From Planomonospora sp. ID67723 (GTDB taxonomy: Bacteria; Actinomycetota; Actinomycetes; Streptosporangiales; Streptosporangiaceae), in assembly GCF_015711605.1 (NCBI RefSeq), contig NZ_JABTEZ010000001.1, positions 1,764,001-1,828,000 of the forward strand: a stretch of 64,000 nucleotides of DNA, read 5' to 3'. A program made the translations under genes and the position numbers. The notes beneath the pieces were generated by a model, which was not told where the DNA came from, did not search any database, and was given only the letters and a program-made list of their open reading frames with translations. This document shows positions 50,381 to 60,261 of this stretch, in pieces. How positions within the stretch are numbered: the stretch's first letter is position 1; each line of letters opens with the position of its first letter.

Positions 50381-51895
50381 ATGACCGAACTCGACTCCCG
50401 CCTGCGGGCGGTGTGCGACCTGGCCGTCGCCAATGTCCGGGAGATGGCCGGACGGCACGAGTACGACGGGACGATCCAGGACCTGTCACCCGAGGGCGTG
50501 CGCGCCGGGCTGGCCGCGCTGGGCCGGGGCCCGCTCCCCGGCGACCCCTACGACGCCGCCCACCTGCAGATCTTCGAGGAGTCCGCCGGCGTCCGGTACG
50601 GCGAGCTGGAGCTGCACCGGCGCAGTCCCATGGAGCACATGGAGGGCCTGGACCTGGCCTGCTACGACCGGGAGTACGCCCCGGAGGCCGAGCGGGCGGC
50701 CGCCCGGCGGGCCCACCTCTCCCGCTGGCCCGAGGCCGTGGACAACGCGATCGCCGCGCTCGACCGGCTCAGCGCGCCGGTCGCGACCGCGCTGCTGGGA
50801 GCCGTCCGCGGCCTGTCGGCCGGGGTGCCGCAGGACGCCGACGAGTCGGCGCGTGAGGCGGCGCTGAAGGCTCACGCCCGCCTGGTCGAGCACATCGAGG
50901 AGGCTGCGCGCTCCGGCTCTCCCGACGCCTCTCTCGGTTCGGCGGGCCTGGCCCGGCTGATGGGCGCCGACGAAGGGCTCCCGGTGAACCTGGGACGGCT
51001 CGCCGAGCGGGCCGACGCCGAGCGCGACCGGCTCATGGCACGGCTGGCCGAGTCGTGCGCGAAGCTCGGTCACGGAGACAGGCCGCCGCTGGAGGTCTGC
51101 CGCGAGCTGGTCCGCGACCACCCGGGCATCGACGGCGTGCTCGACGCCGCCCGAACCGGCACCGAGCGGGCGATCGCCTTCACCCGGGAGAAGGACCTGG
51201 TCCCCTACCACGACGGCGAGTGCCTGGTCGGCATCGCGCCGGAGTCGCGCCGGTGGGCGATGGCGATGATGAGCTGGGCCGCGCCGGGCGAACCCGAGGC
51301 CCCGTCGTGGTACCACATCACCCCGCCCGACCCCTCCTGGCCGGAGTCCGAGATCGAGGAGTGGCTGGAGGTCTTCAGCGCGACCACGCTGCCGGCGATC
51401 AACGTTCACGAGGTCGCCCCGGGGCACTTCTCCCACGGCCGGGCGCTGCGCCACGCCCCCTCCGACGTGCGCCGGACGCTGATGTCCCTGGCGTTCGCCG
51501 AAGGCTGGGCGCACTACGCCGAGGAGCTCTGCGTCGAGGAGGGCTTCGCCCCCGACGACGCGCGCTTCGAGATCGGCGTCTGGCTGGAGGCGCTGATCCG
51601 GGTGACCCGGATGGCCTGCGCGATCGGCGTGCACACCGGCGCGATGACCGTCGAGGAGGGGGCCCGCCGCTTCGAGGCCGACACCCACATCGCCGGTCCC
51701 GCCGCCCTGTCGGAGGCCCGCCGGGCCACCTTCGATCCGACCTACGGCCGCTACACCTGGGGGAAGCTGGAGATCCTGGACCTGCGTGAGCGGGCCAGGG
51801 CCGAGTGGGGCGCGGGCTTCACCCTCAAGCGCTTCCACGCCGCCATGCTGGACCTCGGCTCCCCGCCGCTGGGCCTGCTCCCGCGGGTGCTCTGA
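50381..51895 (+). CDS. DUF885 family protein, putative zinc metallopeptidase
   Basis: A 504-residue protein of the DUF885 family. The metal-binding motif HEVAPGHFSHGRAL (about residues 342-355; HExxPGH) is followed by LAFAEGWAHYAEELCVEEGF with the third ligand Glu. These features place it among gluzincin-like peptidases, although activity is rarely proven. ATG 50381 is the only start that respects the upstream promoter space. The next gene is convergent. Confidence 0.85.
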   Translation: MTELDSRLRAVCDLAVANVREMAGRHEYDGTIQDLSPEGVRAGLAALGRGPLPGDPYDAAHLQIFEESAGVRYGELELHRRSPMEHMEGLDLACYDREYAPEAERAAARRAHLSRWPEAVDNAIAALDRLSAPVATALLGAVRGLSAGVPQDADESAREAALKAHARLVEHIEEAARSGSPDASLGSAGLARLMGADEGLPVNLGRLAERADAERDRLMARLAESCAKLGHGDRPPLEVCRELVRDHPGIDGVLDAARTGTERAIAFTREKDLVPYHDGECLVGIAPESRRWAMAMMSWAAPGEPEAPSWYHITPPDPSWPESEIEEWLEVFSATTLPAINVHEVAPGHFSHGRALRHAPSDVRRTLMSLAFAEGWAHYAEELCVEEGFAPDDARFEIGVWLEALIRVTRMACAIGVHTGAMTVEEGARRFEADTHIAGPAALSEARRATFDPTYGRYTWGKLEILDLRERARAEWGAGFTLKRFHAAMLDLGSPPLGLLPRVL

Positions 51896-51963
51896 GACCG
51901 GCTCCGGTCCGTCTCATCCGGTCCGTCCCGCGCCGGGGCGGCCGGTGGGACGGACCGCTCGCG

Positions 51964-53082
51964 TCAGATCCCGACGCGTTTCACGGAGGGCAGCCCGTTG
52001 GCGGCGAGATATTCGTTGAAGTTGTCGAAAAGGCCGCCGATGTGATCGAAGAAATCGTCGTAGTCGAGCAGTGACCGGATCTCTCCGGCGCCCATGTCCT
52101 GGACGGTCTCGATCGGTACGGCGGGCAGGTGCAGGAAGTCCGTGAGCTCGCGGGTCCTGGCGTCGTGGGTCAGCCACAGCGCCGGTTTGCCGCTGAGCAC
52201 CGACGCCATGTTGACGTGGAACCTGCTGCCGTAGGTGAACGACACCGACTCGTGGTTGAACCGGTACCAGGACTTGGTGTCGCGAAAGAGCCGGTACCTG
52301 CGCTGGTAGTAGTTCTCGAGTCGGCTGCGGGTCCATTCCGGATGGTCTGCGCGGTAGTCCTTCAGGAAAGGGGGGAGCCTGCTCTTGGGGTGGCCGCGGC
52401 TGACGTCGACGTAGAACTGGTGGTTGCGCCGGTTCGACGGCTCGACCAGGAACACGTCGTCCCGGATGGCGTTGCGGAGCAGTCGCGCCTCCAGCGGTTG
52501 CCGGAACTTGGTGCCGCAGAACGCCGGACGGCCGCTGCCGTCCTTGAGGGCCCGGCGGACCCGGGCCAGCTCTGCCGGCCGGGAGAAAAGGGAGGGGCAG
52601 CCGACGACCTTCGTGTTGGTCACCCCGCAGATCTGCTCGAGCACCCGTCTGGTCGTGTCGCCGCGGACCCCGATGACCGCGCACCGGTCCTGGAGGTACC
52701 GCATCAGGCTGATCGCCTCGGCGGGCAGCGTCGCACCGGTCAGGTCGTCGGTCTGGGACTGGACGCCGAGACCGAAGATGACGACGGGCTTGTCGATCTG
52801 GTCCAGGAGGCCGCGCAGCCGGACGAAGGGGCTGGCGTCGTCGGATCCGAGCTTGAGCGTGTTCGCCATGGTGAACACCAGGTGGGTGCAGTGCCGGTTG
52901 ACGAACTCGGCGAAGGTGGACGCGCCGGTCAGGGACCTCCACTGGCTGTCCAGGCGGTACACGCAGTTGTCGAACATCTCGAAGGGCGCGTTGGCATGGA
53001 TCATGTTGCCGGAGTTCTCGGGATATTCGAGGGGGAACTCCGGGGGCAGTTCGCGCCGGCATCCCGCTACCGCGATGGCCAT
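51964..53082 (-). CDS. polysaccharide pyruvyl transferase family protein
   Basis: A 372-residue protein resembling PF04230. It has GNMIHANAPFEMFDNCVYRLD near the N-terminus, VVIFGLGVQSQTDD (about 124-137), CAVIGVRGDTTRRVLEQICGV, and a C-terminal FHVNMASVLSGKPALWLTHDARTRELTDFLHLP. Such enzymes add pyruvate ketals to cell-surface glycans. ATG 53082 is preferred to ATG 53088 because GGAAG sits six bases upstream. It lies alone among unrelated genes. Confidence 0.8.
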   Translation of the reverse strand: MAIAVAGCRRELPPEFPLEYPENSGNMIHANAPFEMFDNCVYRLDSQWRSLTGASTFAEFVNRHCTHLVFTMANTLKLGSDDASPFVRLRGLLDQIDKPVVIFGLGVQSQTDDLTGATLPAEAISLMRYLQDRCAVIGVRGDTTRRVLEQICGVTNTKVVGCPSLFSRPAELARVRRALKDGSGRPAFCGTKFRQPLEARLLRNAIRDDVFLVEPSNRRNHQFYVDVSRGHPKSRLPPFLKDYRADHPEWTRSRLENYYQRRYRLFRDTKSWYRFNHESVSFTYGSRFHVNMASVLSGKPALWLTHDARTRELTDFLHLPAVPIETVQDMGAGEIRSLLDYDDFFDHIGGLFDNFNEYLAANGLPSVKRVGI

Positions 53083-53341
53083 GCTCATCTTCCGGTCCCC
53101 TTCCCCGTGGGAGCTGCCGTCTCACCTTAACGACGCCTGGAAGGGGAGGCGGGGTTTTCCTTCGCGTCCGCAGCCGGATGTGTTGCCGTCCGCCCGGTTT
53201 ACATGTGCACGGCCATGTGGGAAACACCGCGGATCGGTTCCCCGCAATGGATCGGCTGATTTCAGGGAAAGGAGGAGGAAATTAAATCATTCCCCCGCGG
53301 GAACGAATCCGTGCGGGTGCCGGCGGCGGGCGGCGCCGGGA

Positions 53342-54088
53342 TCAGCGGTCGACGGCGGTGGCGCCACCGTCGACGACCAGGTGGGTGCCGGTGATGAAGG
53401 ACGCCTCGTCGCTCATCAGGAACCGTACGGCCGCCGCGACCTCCTCGGGGCGGCCCAGGCGCCCGGAGATCGCCTTCTTCCTGAACGCCTCCATGAAACC
53501 GGGGTCGCCGCCCGTCGCGCCGGTCAGCATCGGGGTGTCGATGTAGCCGGGGCAGACCGCGTTGACCCGGATCGGGGTCAGCTCGTGGGCCATGGACCGG
53601 GTGAGGCCGAGCAGGCCCGCCTTGGAGGAGCAGTAGGCCGGGACGAACGCCTGGCCGACCAGGCCCTCGATCGAGGAGACGCCCACGATCGCCGAGCCCT
53701 CATGTTGCCGAAGGTCGTCCAGGACCGCCTTGGTCAGCAGGGCGTGGGCCCGCAGGTTGACGTCGAGCACCGCGTCCCAGGCGCTCTCGTCGAGATCGCT
53801 GACCGCCCTGGGGCCGGCGATCCCGGCCGCGTGGACCAGGCCGCCGATCGAGCCGAGGGCGTCCCGGGTGGCGGTGACCGCTGCGGGGAAGGCCGAGGAG
53901 TCGGTGACGTCGAGCGCCACGCCGACGGCGGTCGCGCCGTTCATCGCGGCGAAGGAAGCCGCCTCCTTGGCGCCCGCCTCGTCGCGGTCCCAGATCGCGA
54001 CCGGCCGCCCGGTCTCGGCGAGCGCCAGCGCACAGGCCCGTCCGATTCCCGACGCGCCGCCGGTGATGATGACCCCGGTCCTGGGCAT
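53342..54088 (-). CDS. short-chain dehydrogenase/reductase
   Basis: Classical SDR of 248 residues. TGGASGIGRACALALAETG is the NAD(P) motif. The active-site Tyr/Lys are in PAYCSSKAGLLGL (YxxxK) and the Ser in VGVSSIEG. RVNAVCPGYIDTPM and THLVVDGGATA close the fold. ATG 54088 follows GGAGG. It diverges from a second SDR over a perfect palindrome. The substrate is unknown. Confidence 0.9.
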   Translation of the reverse strand: MPRTGVIITGGASGIGRACALALAETGRPVAIWDRDEAGAKEAASFAAMNGATAVGVALDVTDSSAFPAAVTATRDALGSIGGLVHAAGIAGPRAVSDLDESAWDAVLDVNLRAHALLTKAVLDDLRQHEGSAIVGVSSIEGLVGQAFVPAYCSSKAGLLGLTRSMAHELTPIRVNAVCPGYIDTPMLTGATGGDPGFMEAFRKKAISGRLGRPEEVAAAVRFLMSDEASFITGTHLVVDGGATAVDR

Positions 54089-54136
54089 GATGACCTCCTC
54101 GACGTGCGATGCTCCTCACGCTAGCTTGGAGTGCCA

Positions 54137-54150
54137 ACCTAGCGCTAGGT
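54137..54150. promoter_or_regulatory. ACCTAGCGCTAGGT palindrome between two divergent SDR genes
   Basis: A perfect 14-bp palindrome in the 82-base divergent gap, 21 bases before the + strand start. It resembles TetR/GntR-type operators. No regulator gene adjoins, so control would be from elsewhere. Confidence 0.6.
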
Positions 54151-54170
54151 AAGCAACGACGGAGGCCGGG

Positions 54171-55013
54171 ATGCGGGAGCTGGCGGGTAAAGTCGCGGTC
54201 GTCACCGGGGCGGGAAGCGGCATCGGCCGGGCGCTCGCCGCACGGCTGGCGGCGGAGGGCATGTCCCTCATGCTCGCCGACGTGGATCCCGGCGGCCTGG
54301 CCGAGACCGCCTCCCGGCTGGAGACCTCCACCGGCGTCGCGGCCCTCACCCAGATCACCGACGTCTCCGACGCGGTGGCCGTACGGCACCTGGCCGACCG
54401 GGCCTTCGGCGAGCTCGGCGCGGTCCACGTGCTCTGCAACAACGCCGGCGTGTTCCAGGGCGGCCAGATGTGGACCCGCGCGCCGGAGGACTTCGCCTGG
54501 CTGCTCGGGGTGAACCTGTGGGGCACGCTCCACGGCATCCACGCCTTCGTGCCCCGCATGATCGCCCAGGAGAGCGAGGGCCACATCGTCAACACGGTCT
54601 CGGTGGCCGGGCTGTTCGCCGCGCCTCTCGCCGGGGGCTACTCCGTCTCGAAGTACGCGGCCTTCGCCGCGTCCCAATCCCTGGCCCAGGACCTGCTGAT
54701 GGCCGGCTCCAGGCTCCGGGTGACCGCGCTGTGCCCCGGAGGCGTGCGGACCGCGATCAACCGGTCGGAGCGGGTCCGGCCGGAGAACCTGCTCGTCGCC
54801 GAGCGGACCGAGGACGAGGCGTTCTCCGTCGAAATGATCGACGGCTTGGTGGAGCGGGGCATCGACCCGGCCGAGGTGGCCGCGGCCGCGGTGGACGCCA
54901 TCCGCGAGGAGCGCTTCTTGGCCCTCACCCATCCGGGCTACGCCGACGGCCTGCGCGAGCAGACCGAGGCCCTGCTCGCGGGCAGGCTGCCCGCCCTGCC
55001 CGTCTACGAGTGA
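54171..55013 (+). CDS. short-chain dehydrogenase/reductase
   Basis: A 280-residue SDR. VVTGAGSGIGRALAARLAAEG binds the cofactor, and the following Asp (LADVDPG) suggests NAD preference. LCNNAGVFQGG, NTVSVAGL (Ser) and YSVSKYAAF (YxxxK) form the active site. The C-terminal extension is longer than in the divergent SDR. ATG 54171 follows GGAGG. The pair may act in one oxidative pathway such as lipid or steroid catabolism, but no direct evidence exists. Confidence 0.9.
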   Translation: MRELAGKVAVVTGAGSGIGRALAARLAAEGMSLMLADVDPGGLAETASRLETSTGVAALTQITDVSDAVAVRHLADRAFGELGAVHVLCNNAGVFQGGQMWTRAPEDFAWLLGVNLWGTLHGIHAFVPRMIAQESEGHIVNTVSVAGLFAAPLAGGYSVSKYAAFAASQSLAQDLLMAGSRLRVTALCPGGVRTAINRSERVRPENLLVAERTEDEAFSVEMIDGLVERGIDPAEVAAAAVDAIREERFLALTHPGYADGLREQTEALLAGRLPALPVYE

Positions 55014-55140
55014 CGCCCCCTCCCCGGGGGTCCTCCTTCCCGCCCGGGTCGGCCCGGCCGGGGAACGCCACTCCACACGCAACCCCCGAAGCGGGCGCCG
55101 ATAGACTGAGACCACCGCTGCGGTTTCTTTGGGGGTCTTG

Positions 55141-56703
55141 GTGTCAGAGTTCGACCCGTTGTTCGACACTGTCCTGGTCGTCGACTTCGGCGCGCAGTAC
55201 GCGCAGCTGATCGCGCGACGGGTTCGCGAATGCCACGTCTACTCCGAGGTCGTCCCCTCGACGATGCCGGTGGCGGAGATGATGGCCAAGAAGCCCAAGG
55301 CCATCATCCTGTCCGGCGGGCCCTCCTCGGTCTACGCCGAGGGCGCCCCGGCGGTGCCCGACGGCCTGTTCGAGACGGGGGTGCCGACCTTCGGCATCTG
55401 CTACGGCTTCCAGGCCATGGCCCAGGCGCTCGGCGGCCGGGTGGCCAGGACCGGCGTGGCGGAGTACGGCGGGACGCGCCTCGACGTGTCCCGGGAGGGT
55501 GTGCTCTTCGCCGGGCTCCCCGCACAGCAGTCGGTCTGGATGTCCCACGGGGACAGCGTCGCCGCCGCCCCCGAGGGCTTCGACGTCACCGCCTTCACCG
55601 CCGAGACCCCCGTCGCCGCCTTCGAGAACCCGGTCAAGGGCCTGTACGGCGTGCAGTTCCACCCCGAGGTCCTGCACTCCGAGCACGGCCAGACCGTGCT
55701 CAAGCACTTCCTCGACGCCGCCGGCTGCCGCCCCTCCTGGACGATGCTCAACATCGTCGAGGACGCCGTGGAGGCGGTCCGCGCCCAGATCGGCCCGGAG
55801 GGCCGCGCCATCTGCGGGCTGTCCGGGGGCGTGGACTCGGCGGTCGCCGCCGCCATCGTGCAGCGCGCCATCGGTGACCGCCTGACCTGCGTCTTCGTCG
55901 ACCACGGCCTGCTGCGCAAGGGCGAGGCCGAGCAGGTCGAGCGCGACTTCGTCGCCGCCACCGGTGTCAAGCTCCGTGTCGTGGACGCCCAGGAGCGCTT
56001 CCTCAAGGCGCTCGACGGCGTCACCGACCCCGAGGAGAAGCGCAAGATCATCGGTCGCGAGTTCATCCGGGTCTTCGAGGACGAGCAGCGCGCCATCATG
56101 GCCGACGGCCCGGTCGACTTCCTGGTCCAGGGCACCCTCTACCCCGACGTGGTCGAGTCCGGCGGCGGCACCGGCACCGCCAACATCAAGTCCCACCACA
56201 ACGTCGGCGGCCTTCCCGAGGACCTCGAGTTCCAGCTGGTCGAGCCGCTCCGCGCGCTGTTCAAGGACGAGGTCCGCCGTGCGGGGGAGGAGCTCGGCCT
56301 GCCCGCCGCCATGGTCTGGCGCCAGCCGTTCCCCGGTCCGGGTCTCGGCATCCGCATCGTCGGCGCGGTCAGCCGCGAGCGCCTGGAGATCCTCCGCGAG
56401 GCCGACGCCATCGCCCGCGAGGAGCTCTCCCGGGCCGGCCTCGACCGGGAGATCTGGCAGTGCCCGGTCGTGCTCCTCGCCGACGTCCGCTCGGTGGGCG
56501 TGCAGGGCGACGGCCGCACCTACGGCCACCCGATCGTGCTGCGCCCGGTCTCCAGCGAGGACGCGATGACCGCCGACTGGTCCCGCGTGCCGTACGACGT
56601 GCTGGCCCGCATCTCCACCCGGATCACCAACGAGGTCCGCGAGGTCAACCGCGTGGTGCTCGACGTGACGAGCAAGCCGCCGGGCACCATCGAGTGGGAG
56701 TAG
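55141..56703 (+). CDS. guaA: GMP synthase (glutamine-hydrolysing)
   Basis: Converts XMP to GMP with glutamine and ATP, completing the pathway begun by guaB. The 520 residues contain a class I glutamine amidotransferase with nucleophile in [12 protein letters not shown] (Cys at about 86) and His/Glu in [11 protein letters not shown]. The ATP-pyrophosphatase loop is [14 protein letters not shown]. The dimerisation domain ends with [14 protein letters not shown] 55141 is chosen over TTG 55129 from the family N-terminus; the ribosome-binding site is a weak GGGGG. Confidence 0.97.
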   Translation: MSEFDPLFDTVLVVDFGAQYAQLIARRVRECHVYSEVVPSTMPVAEMMAKKPKAIILSGGPSSVYAEGAPAVPDGLFETGVPTFGICYGFQAMAQALGGRVARTGVAEYGGTRLDVSREGVLFAGLPAQQSVWMSHGDSVAAAPEGFDVTAFTAETPVAAFENPVKGLYGVQFHPEVLHSEHGQTVLKHFLDAAGCRPSWTMLNIVEDAVEAVRAQIGPEGRAICGLSGGVDSAVAAAIVQRAIGDRLTCVFVDHGLLRKGEAEQVERDFVAATGVKLRVVDAQERFLKALDGVTDPEEKRKIIGREFIRVFEDEQRAIMADGPVDFLVQGTLYPDVVESGGGTGTANIKSHHNVGGLPEDLEFQLVEPLRALFKDEVRRAGEELGLPAAMVWRQPFPGPGLGIRIVGAVSRERLEILREADAIAREELSRAGLDREIWQCPVVLLADVRSVGVQGDGRTYGHPIVLRPVSSEDAMTADWSRVPYDVLARISTRITNEVREVNRVVLDVTSKPPGTIEWE

Positions 56704-56711
56704 GACGACGG

Positions 56712-56746
56712 GCGGCGCGGTTCCGGGGTCTCCGGGGCCGCGCCGC
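56712..56746 (+). terminator. guaA terminator
   Basis: GCGGCGCGG (56712-56720) pairs with CCGCGCCGC (56738-56746) and is followed by TCTTTCC, eight bases after the guaA stop. Confidence 0.75.
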
Positions 56747-56851
56747 TCTTTCCGGAGCGTGAGCCATCACTCTGTGGGCGCTTCGGCTGTATTCCGCATG
56801 GGATAGGCGTTGGTCCTGTTTCGTGAAGTGGGGCCGGGTAAGTTAGGCCGG

Positions 56852-58081
56852 GTGTCAACGACCGCCGCTCTCGCTCCGACCGCCCGATCCGCGGGCGCCA
56901 CCCGGCTGGCCTGGCTGGACGCGCTCCGCGGCCTGGGCGCGGTCGCGGTGCTGCTGGAGCACCTGCTGCCGTGGTTCATGCCGCAGCTCCGGCCGTACTG
57001 GTTCAACCTCGGCATGTACGGCGTGCTGGTGTTCTTCCTGGTCAGCGGATACATCATTCCGGTCTCGCTGGAGGGGCGCGGAGACGTGCGGGCCTTCTGG
57101 ATCAGCCGGATCTTCCGCCTCTACCCGATCTACCTGCTGGTCGCGGCGGCGGTCCTGGTGACGGCGTTCTGGCTGCCGGTCCGCGAGCAGGTGCCGCGTG
57201 ACGTCGCCTCGGTCTCGGCGCACCTGACGATGCTGCTGGACGTGGTCCACCTGGGCGGGCTGGCCGACACCATGTGGACGCTCTCCTACGAGATGGTCTT
57301 CTACCTGCTGGTCACCGCGTTGTTCGTGCGCGGTCTGCACCTGCGCAGCGGGACCTTCGCGGTCGGGTTCGGCGTGGTGGCGGTCGGGATCGGGATGGTG
57401 CTCGCCGCGCCCCCGCTGTCGGGACTCTGGCCCGCGTACGTCTCGGGCGTCGTGTTCGTCGTCGGCCTGGCCTGCTTGCTCACCGGGCGGCTGCGCAAGG
57501 CGGCCGCCTCCGCACTGGGACTGATGTCCGTGGCGCTGCTGCTGTTCGGCAGCTACGTCCCGTGGCTGGGCGCGGCGATCCTGGCGGTGATGTTCACCGG
57601 GACGGCGGTCCGGCGCTGGGAGCAGGGCACCGGGAGCCTGCTGCCGGTGGCCGCGGCGGCCGTGCTGGTGGCGCTGGCCCCGGTCTGGTCGGTACAGGCG
57701 GGCTGGTGGTGGGTCCAGCCCGGGGTGTGGATCACCACGATGGCGCTGGCCGGGGCGACCTTCGCGGGAGCGATGGCCCTGCGCGAGCGCCGCCTTCCGC
57801 GCTTCCTGGTCTGGCTCGGCCTGGTCAGCTACTCGGTCTACCTGCTGCACCACCCGATGCTCCGGCTCGCGCACGCCGTACTCGGAGACGTGCGGAGCAT
57901 GGGGACGGCGGCGCAGCTGGGACTGACGGCGGGGTTCGTGGCGCTGGTCCTGGGACTGAGCTGGGCCACCTACCGCTACGTCGAACTGCCGATGCAGAAC
58001 CTGGGCAGGAGGATCGTCCGGAGATCCCGTCGGACGGCTCCGCCGACGGACCTGCGGAGGACGGAGCCCGCGAAGTCCTGA
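56852..58081 (+). CDS. acyltransferase family 3 membrane protein
   Basis: A 409-residue integral membrane O-acyltransferase with about 10 hydrophobic segments. It starts LAWLDALRGLGAVAVLLEHLLPWF, the conserved Rxxx/H region of acyltransferase 3 proteins. YGVLVFFLVSGYIIPVSLEGRGDVRAFWISRIFRLYPIYLL contains the R-x-x-R-x-x-P signature. The tail is basic. Such enzymes acylate glycans, lipids or antibiotics at the membrane. GTG 56852 is preferred to an upstream in-frame start. The acceptor is unknown. Confidence 0.88.
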   Translation: MSTTAALAPTARSAGATRLAWLDALRGLGAVAVLLEHLLPWFMPQLRPYWFNLGMYGVLVFFLVSGYIIPVSLEGRGDVRAFWISRIFRLYPIYLLVAAAVLVTAFWLPVREQVPRDVASVSAHLTMLLDVVHLGGLADTMWTLSYEMVFYLLVTALFVRGLHLRSGTFAVGFGVVAVGIGMVLAAPPLSGLWPAYVSGVVFVVGLACLLTGRLRKAAASALGLMSVALLLFGSYVPWLGAAILAVMFTGTAVRRWEQGTGSLLPVAAAAVLVALAPVWSVQAGWWWVQPGVWITTMALAGATFAGAMALRERRLPRFLVWLGLVSYSVYLLHHPMLRLAHAVLGDVRSMGTAAQLGLTAGFVALVLGLSWATYRYVELPMQNLGRRIVRRSRRTAPPTDLRRTEPAKS

Positions 58082-58229
58082 GGAGGACCGCTGGGGATCG
58101 GGAGCCGGCCGGGCCGGATGAGTCCGCCGCCCGGGGTGGTGACGGGGCGGCGCCGCGCGTCGGACTCCACCACCGCGCCGTCGCCCTCGACCCCCGCCGT
58201 CCGGTCGATTCGGGACTCACCCGGCTCGG

Positions 58230-58251
58230 CGGCACCCGGGCCCGGGTGCCG
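58230..58251. terminator. 22-bp perfect palindrome between convergent genes
   Basis: CGGCACCCGGG followed by CCCGGGTGCCG forms an uninterrupted palindrome, 27 bases from the minus-strand methyltransferase stop. It probably terminates both convergent transcripts. No other gene is seen in 58082-58277. Confidence 0.65.
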
Positions 58252-58277
58252 CATGACGCCCTCAGGGACCTTCCGGA

Positions 58278-59060
58278 CTACCCGGGAAGCTGTCCGACCA
58301 GGTGGAACAGCCGCGCGGTGGACGGATAGGGCGCCCGGCCGGCCAGCGCATGCTCCAGTTTCTCGAGCCGGGCGAAGAACTCGGGGTCGTGCTTGATCTC
58401 GTTGTCCGCGATCAGGTGGCAGACGTTGATCACACCATGGTGGCCGACGATCTCCAGGCCGGACTCGCGGAAGTAACCGCCGATCTCGTCCGCGGTCAGA
58501 AGCGGCGTGTCCGCGGCGTACACCGGGTTGTGCTTGCTCGTGGCGTCCAGGGCGCGCAGCGCCGCGTCCAGGTCGAGCTCGCGGACGGCGGTCTCGAGCG
58601 GGACGGCGACGGCGTTCGGGCCGAGCACCGACAGCAGGCCGCCCGGCCTGAGCCGCTGCGCGATCGCCCGGACCACGGCGGCGCGATCCGGGACGTACTG
58701 CAGCAGGTTGTGGCAGAGAAGCAGGTCGAAGTCCTGGTCCGGGAACAGTTCCGGAACGTCGCACGCGTCACCCTTGCGAACCTCGATCCGGTCGGCGACT
58801 CCCTGTGCGGACGCGTGCTGCTCGGCCTCGGCGAGGGAGACCGGTGCCGTGTCCAGGATGGTGACGTGGTGGCCGCGCATGGCCAGCCGGACGGCTTCGC
58901 GGCCGTTGCCGCCCGCGACGTCCAGTACGCGCAGCGGGTGACCGCCGAGATGGCGGGCGAGGTTGGCCTCGACGATCGAATAGCGCAGCCGTCCCCACGG
59001 CGTCTCCTGCCACTGCTGGAAGTGGGCGAGGCGGTGGTCGAAATGCGCACTGTCGAGCAT
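58278..59060 (-). CDS. class I SAM-dependent methyltransferase
   Basis: A 260-residue methyltransferase. Motif I is LRVLDVAGGNGREAVRLAMRGHHVTILDTAPVSL (about 44-77). The mid-fold segment is FDLLLCHNLLQYVPDRAAVVRAIAQRLRPGGLLSVLGPN. The C-terminus resembles tRNA carboxymethyluridine/CmoM-like methyltransferases. ATG 59060 follows GGAGG by four bases. The substrate cannot be told from sequence alone. Confidence 0.85.
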   Translation of the reverse strand: MLDSAHFDHRLAHFQQWQETPWGRLRYSIVEANLARHLGGHPLRVLDVAGGNGREAVRLAMRGHHVTILDTAPVSLAEAEQHASAQGVADRIEVRKGDACDVPELFPDQDFDLLLCHNLLQYVPDRAAVVRAIAQRLRPGGLLSVLGPNAVAVPLETAVRELDLDAALRALDATSKHNPVYAADTPLLTADEIGGYFRESGLEIVGHHGVINVCHLIADNEIKHDPEFFARLEKLEHALAGRAPYPSTARLFHLVGQLPG

Positions 59061-59412
59061 GCTACCTCCGAGGTGAGGTGCTGGCCCAGTACGGCCCAGC
59101 CGGATGTCGTCGGTTTGCAAGGGGTATATCGGGCCCCTAAAACATCGCTAAACCTAAAGCTTCATGCCGGCACTGCATTCGTAGATCTTCTTTTGTTTTA
59201 CCCTGCCGCGGGACATCGTTGGTTCCGGGACGCCCATGCCCTGCGCGACGAGGTGCTGATCACCGGTGACACAGGCGCGATCAAGAAAGGCGACGAGCGC
59301 GTCGGCGCGCCGACGCCGTTCGTGCTGCTCCATCTCGCGGTGGTGATCGGCGTTCGCGCGATCACCACCGCCACGTCGCGCCGCCGGTGCGGCGCCCTGG
59401 ACTGCCGCCGGC
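59061..59412. other. gap with transposase scar between methyltransferase and deacetylase genes
   Basis: No intact gene. 59061-59175 is the AT-richer promoter side of the methyltransferase gene. The rest is GC-rich and contains the transposase-like fragment annotated separately. It ends directly at the stop of the deacetylase gene. Confidence 0.5.
59216..59323 (+). pseudogene. IS701-like transposase fragment
   Basis: Translated in the frame of 59216, the DNA reads RWFRDAHALRDEVLITGDTG then AIKKGDERVGAPTPF. This resembles the first catalytic-Asp region of IS701-family transposases (consensus like VLIVDDTGFIKKGxxSVGV). Nothing else of a transposase, and no terminal inverted repeat, is evident, so it is at most a short relic. 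Confidence 0.35.
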
Positions 59413-60261
59413 TCAGTTGCCGTCGTTGGAGGACTCCGCGTAGTCATCCGGATCGCCGGTGGGGGAGTCGGCGGACAGGTCCTTGTCCTCGGCGGCGCCG
59501 GCCGGGTAGATGTCGCCAGGCTTGAGGCTCTTCACACCGGGCAGGGAGGAGACCGCCACCATGTGGTAGCCCTGCTTCTCCAGCGCGGTCAGGAGCTTCG
59601 GCATCACTGTGACGGTCTGCAGGACCCAGTCGTGCATGAGGATGACGCCGTCGCGCTTGGCGTTCTTGAGGACCTCGTCGTAGATGGCCTTCTCGTTCTT
59701 GGTCGCCCAGTCGCGTGAACCGCCGTTCCACAGGACGATCGGCATCTTCATCTCGGTGGCGACCGCCTTGGTGTCATCGTCGAGCAGACCGTACGGCGGG
59801 CGGATCGTCGTCGGATACTTGCCGGTGGCCTGCTTGACGATGTCCTGCGTCTTCTGGATCTCCGAACGGATGCCGTCGATGGAGATCTCGGTGAACTTCG
59901 GATGGGCGTAGCTGTGGTTGCCGATGTCGTGGCCCGCGTCGACGATCTGCTTGGCGAGCTTGGCGCGCGACTTCACGTACTGGCCCTCGAGGAAGAACGT
60001 GGCCTTGGCGTTGTGCTTCTTCAGCGTGGCGAGCAGCTTGTCGGCGTACTTGCCCGGGCCGTCATCGAAGGTCAGCGCGATGCACTTGACCTTCGCGCAG
60101 TCCACGGGCTTGGGCTTGGGCTTCGAGGAGGGCTTGGGCGAGGGCTTGGCGGTGGCCGTCGGCTTGGGAGCGGCCATCGGCGCGCTCCATGCCGCGGCCG
60201 GCGCTGACAGCAGTCCCAGGGCACAGCTGCCCGTGAGGATGATTCGGATAGAGGACTTCAT
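59413..60261 (-). CDS. secreted polysaccharide deacetylase (NodB homology)
   Basis: A 282-residue carbohydrate esterase family 4 protein. A signal peptide (LTGSCALGLLSAPAAAWSA) and a Lys/Pro/Ser-rich linker precede the NodB domain. Motifs are IALTFDDGPG (catalytic and metal Asp), HDIGNHSYAHP (metal His pair), RPPYGLLD, WNGGSRDW and ILMHDW. It removes N-acetyl groups from chitin or peptidoglycan-type polymers outside the cell. ATG 60261. The acidic tail DLSADSPTGDPDDYAESSND is unusual. Confidence 0.92.
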   Translation of the reverse strand: MKSSIRIILTGSCALGLLSAPAAAWSAPMAAPKPTATAKPSPKPSSKPKPKPVDCAKVKCIALTFDDGPGKYADKLLATLKKHNAKATFFLEGQYVKSRAKLAKQIVDAGHDIGNHSYAHPKFTEISIDGIRSEIQKTQDIVKQATGKYPTTIRPPYGLLDDDTKAVATEMKMPIVLWNGGSRDWATKNEKAIYDEVLKNAKRDGVILMHDWVLQTVTVMPKLLTALEKQGYHMVAVSSLPGVKSLKPGDIYPAGAAEDKDLSADSPTGDPDDYAESSNDGN

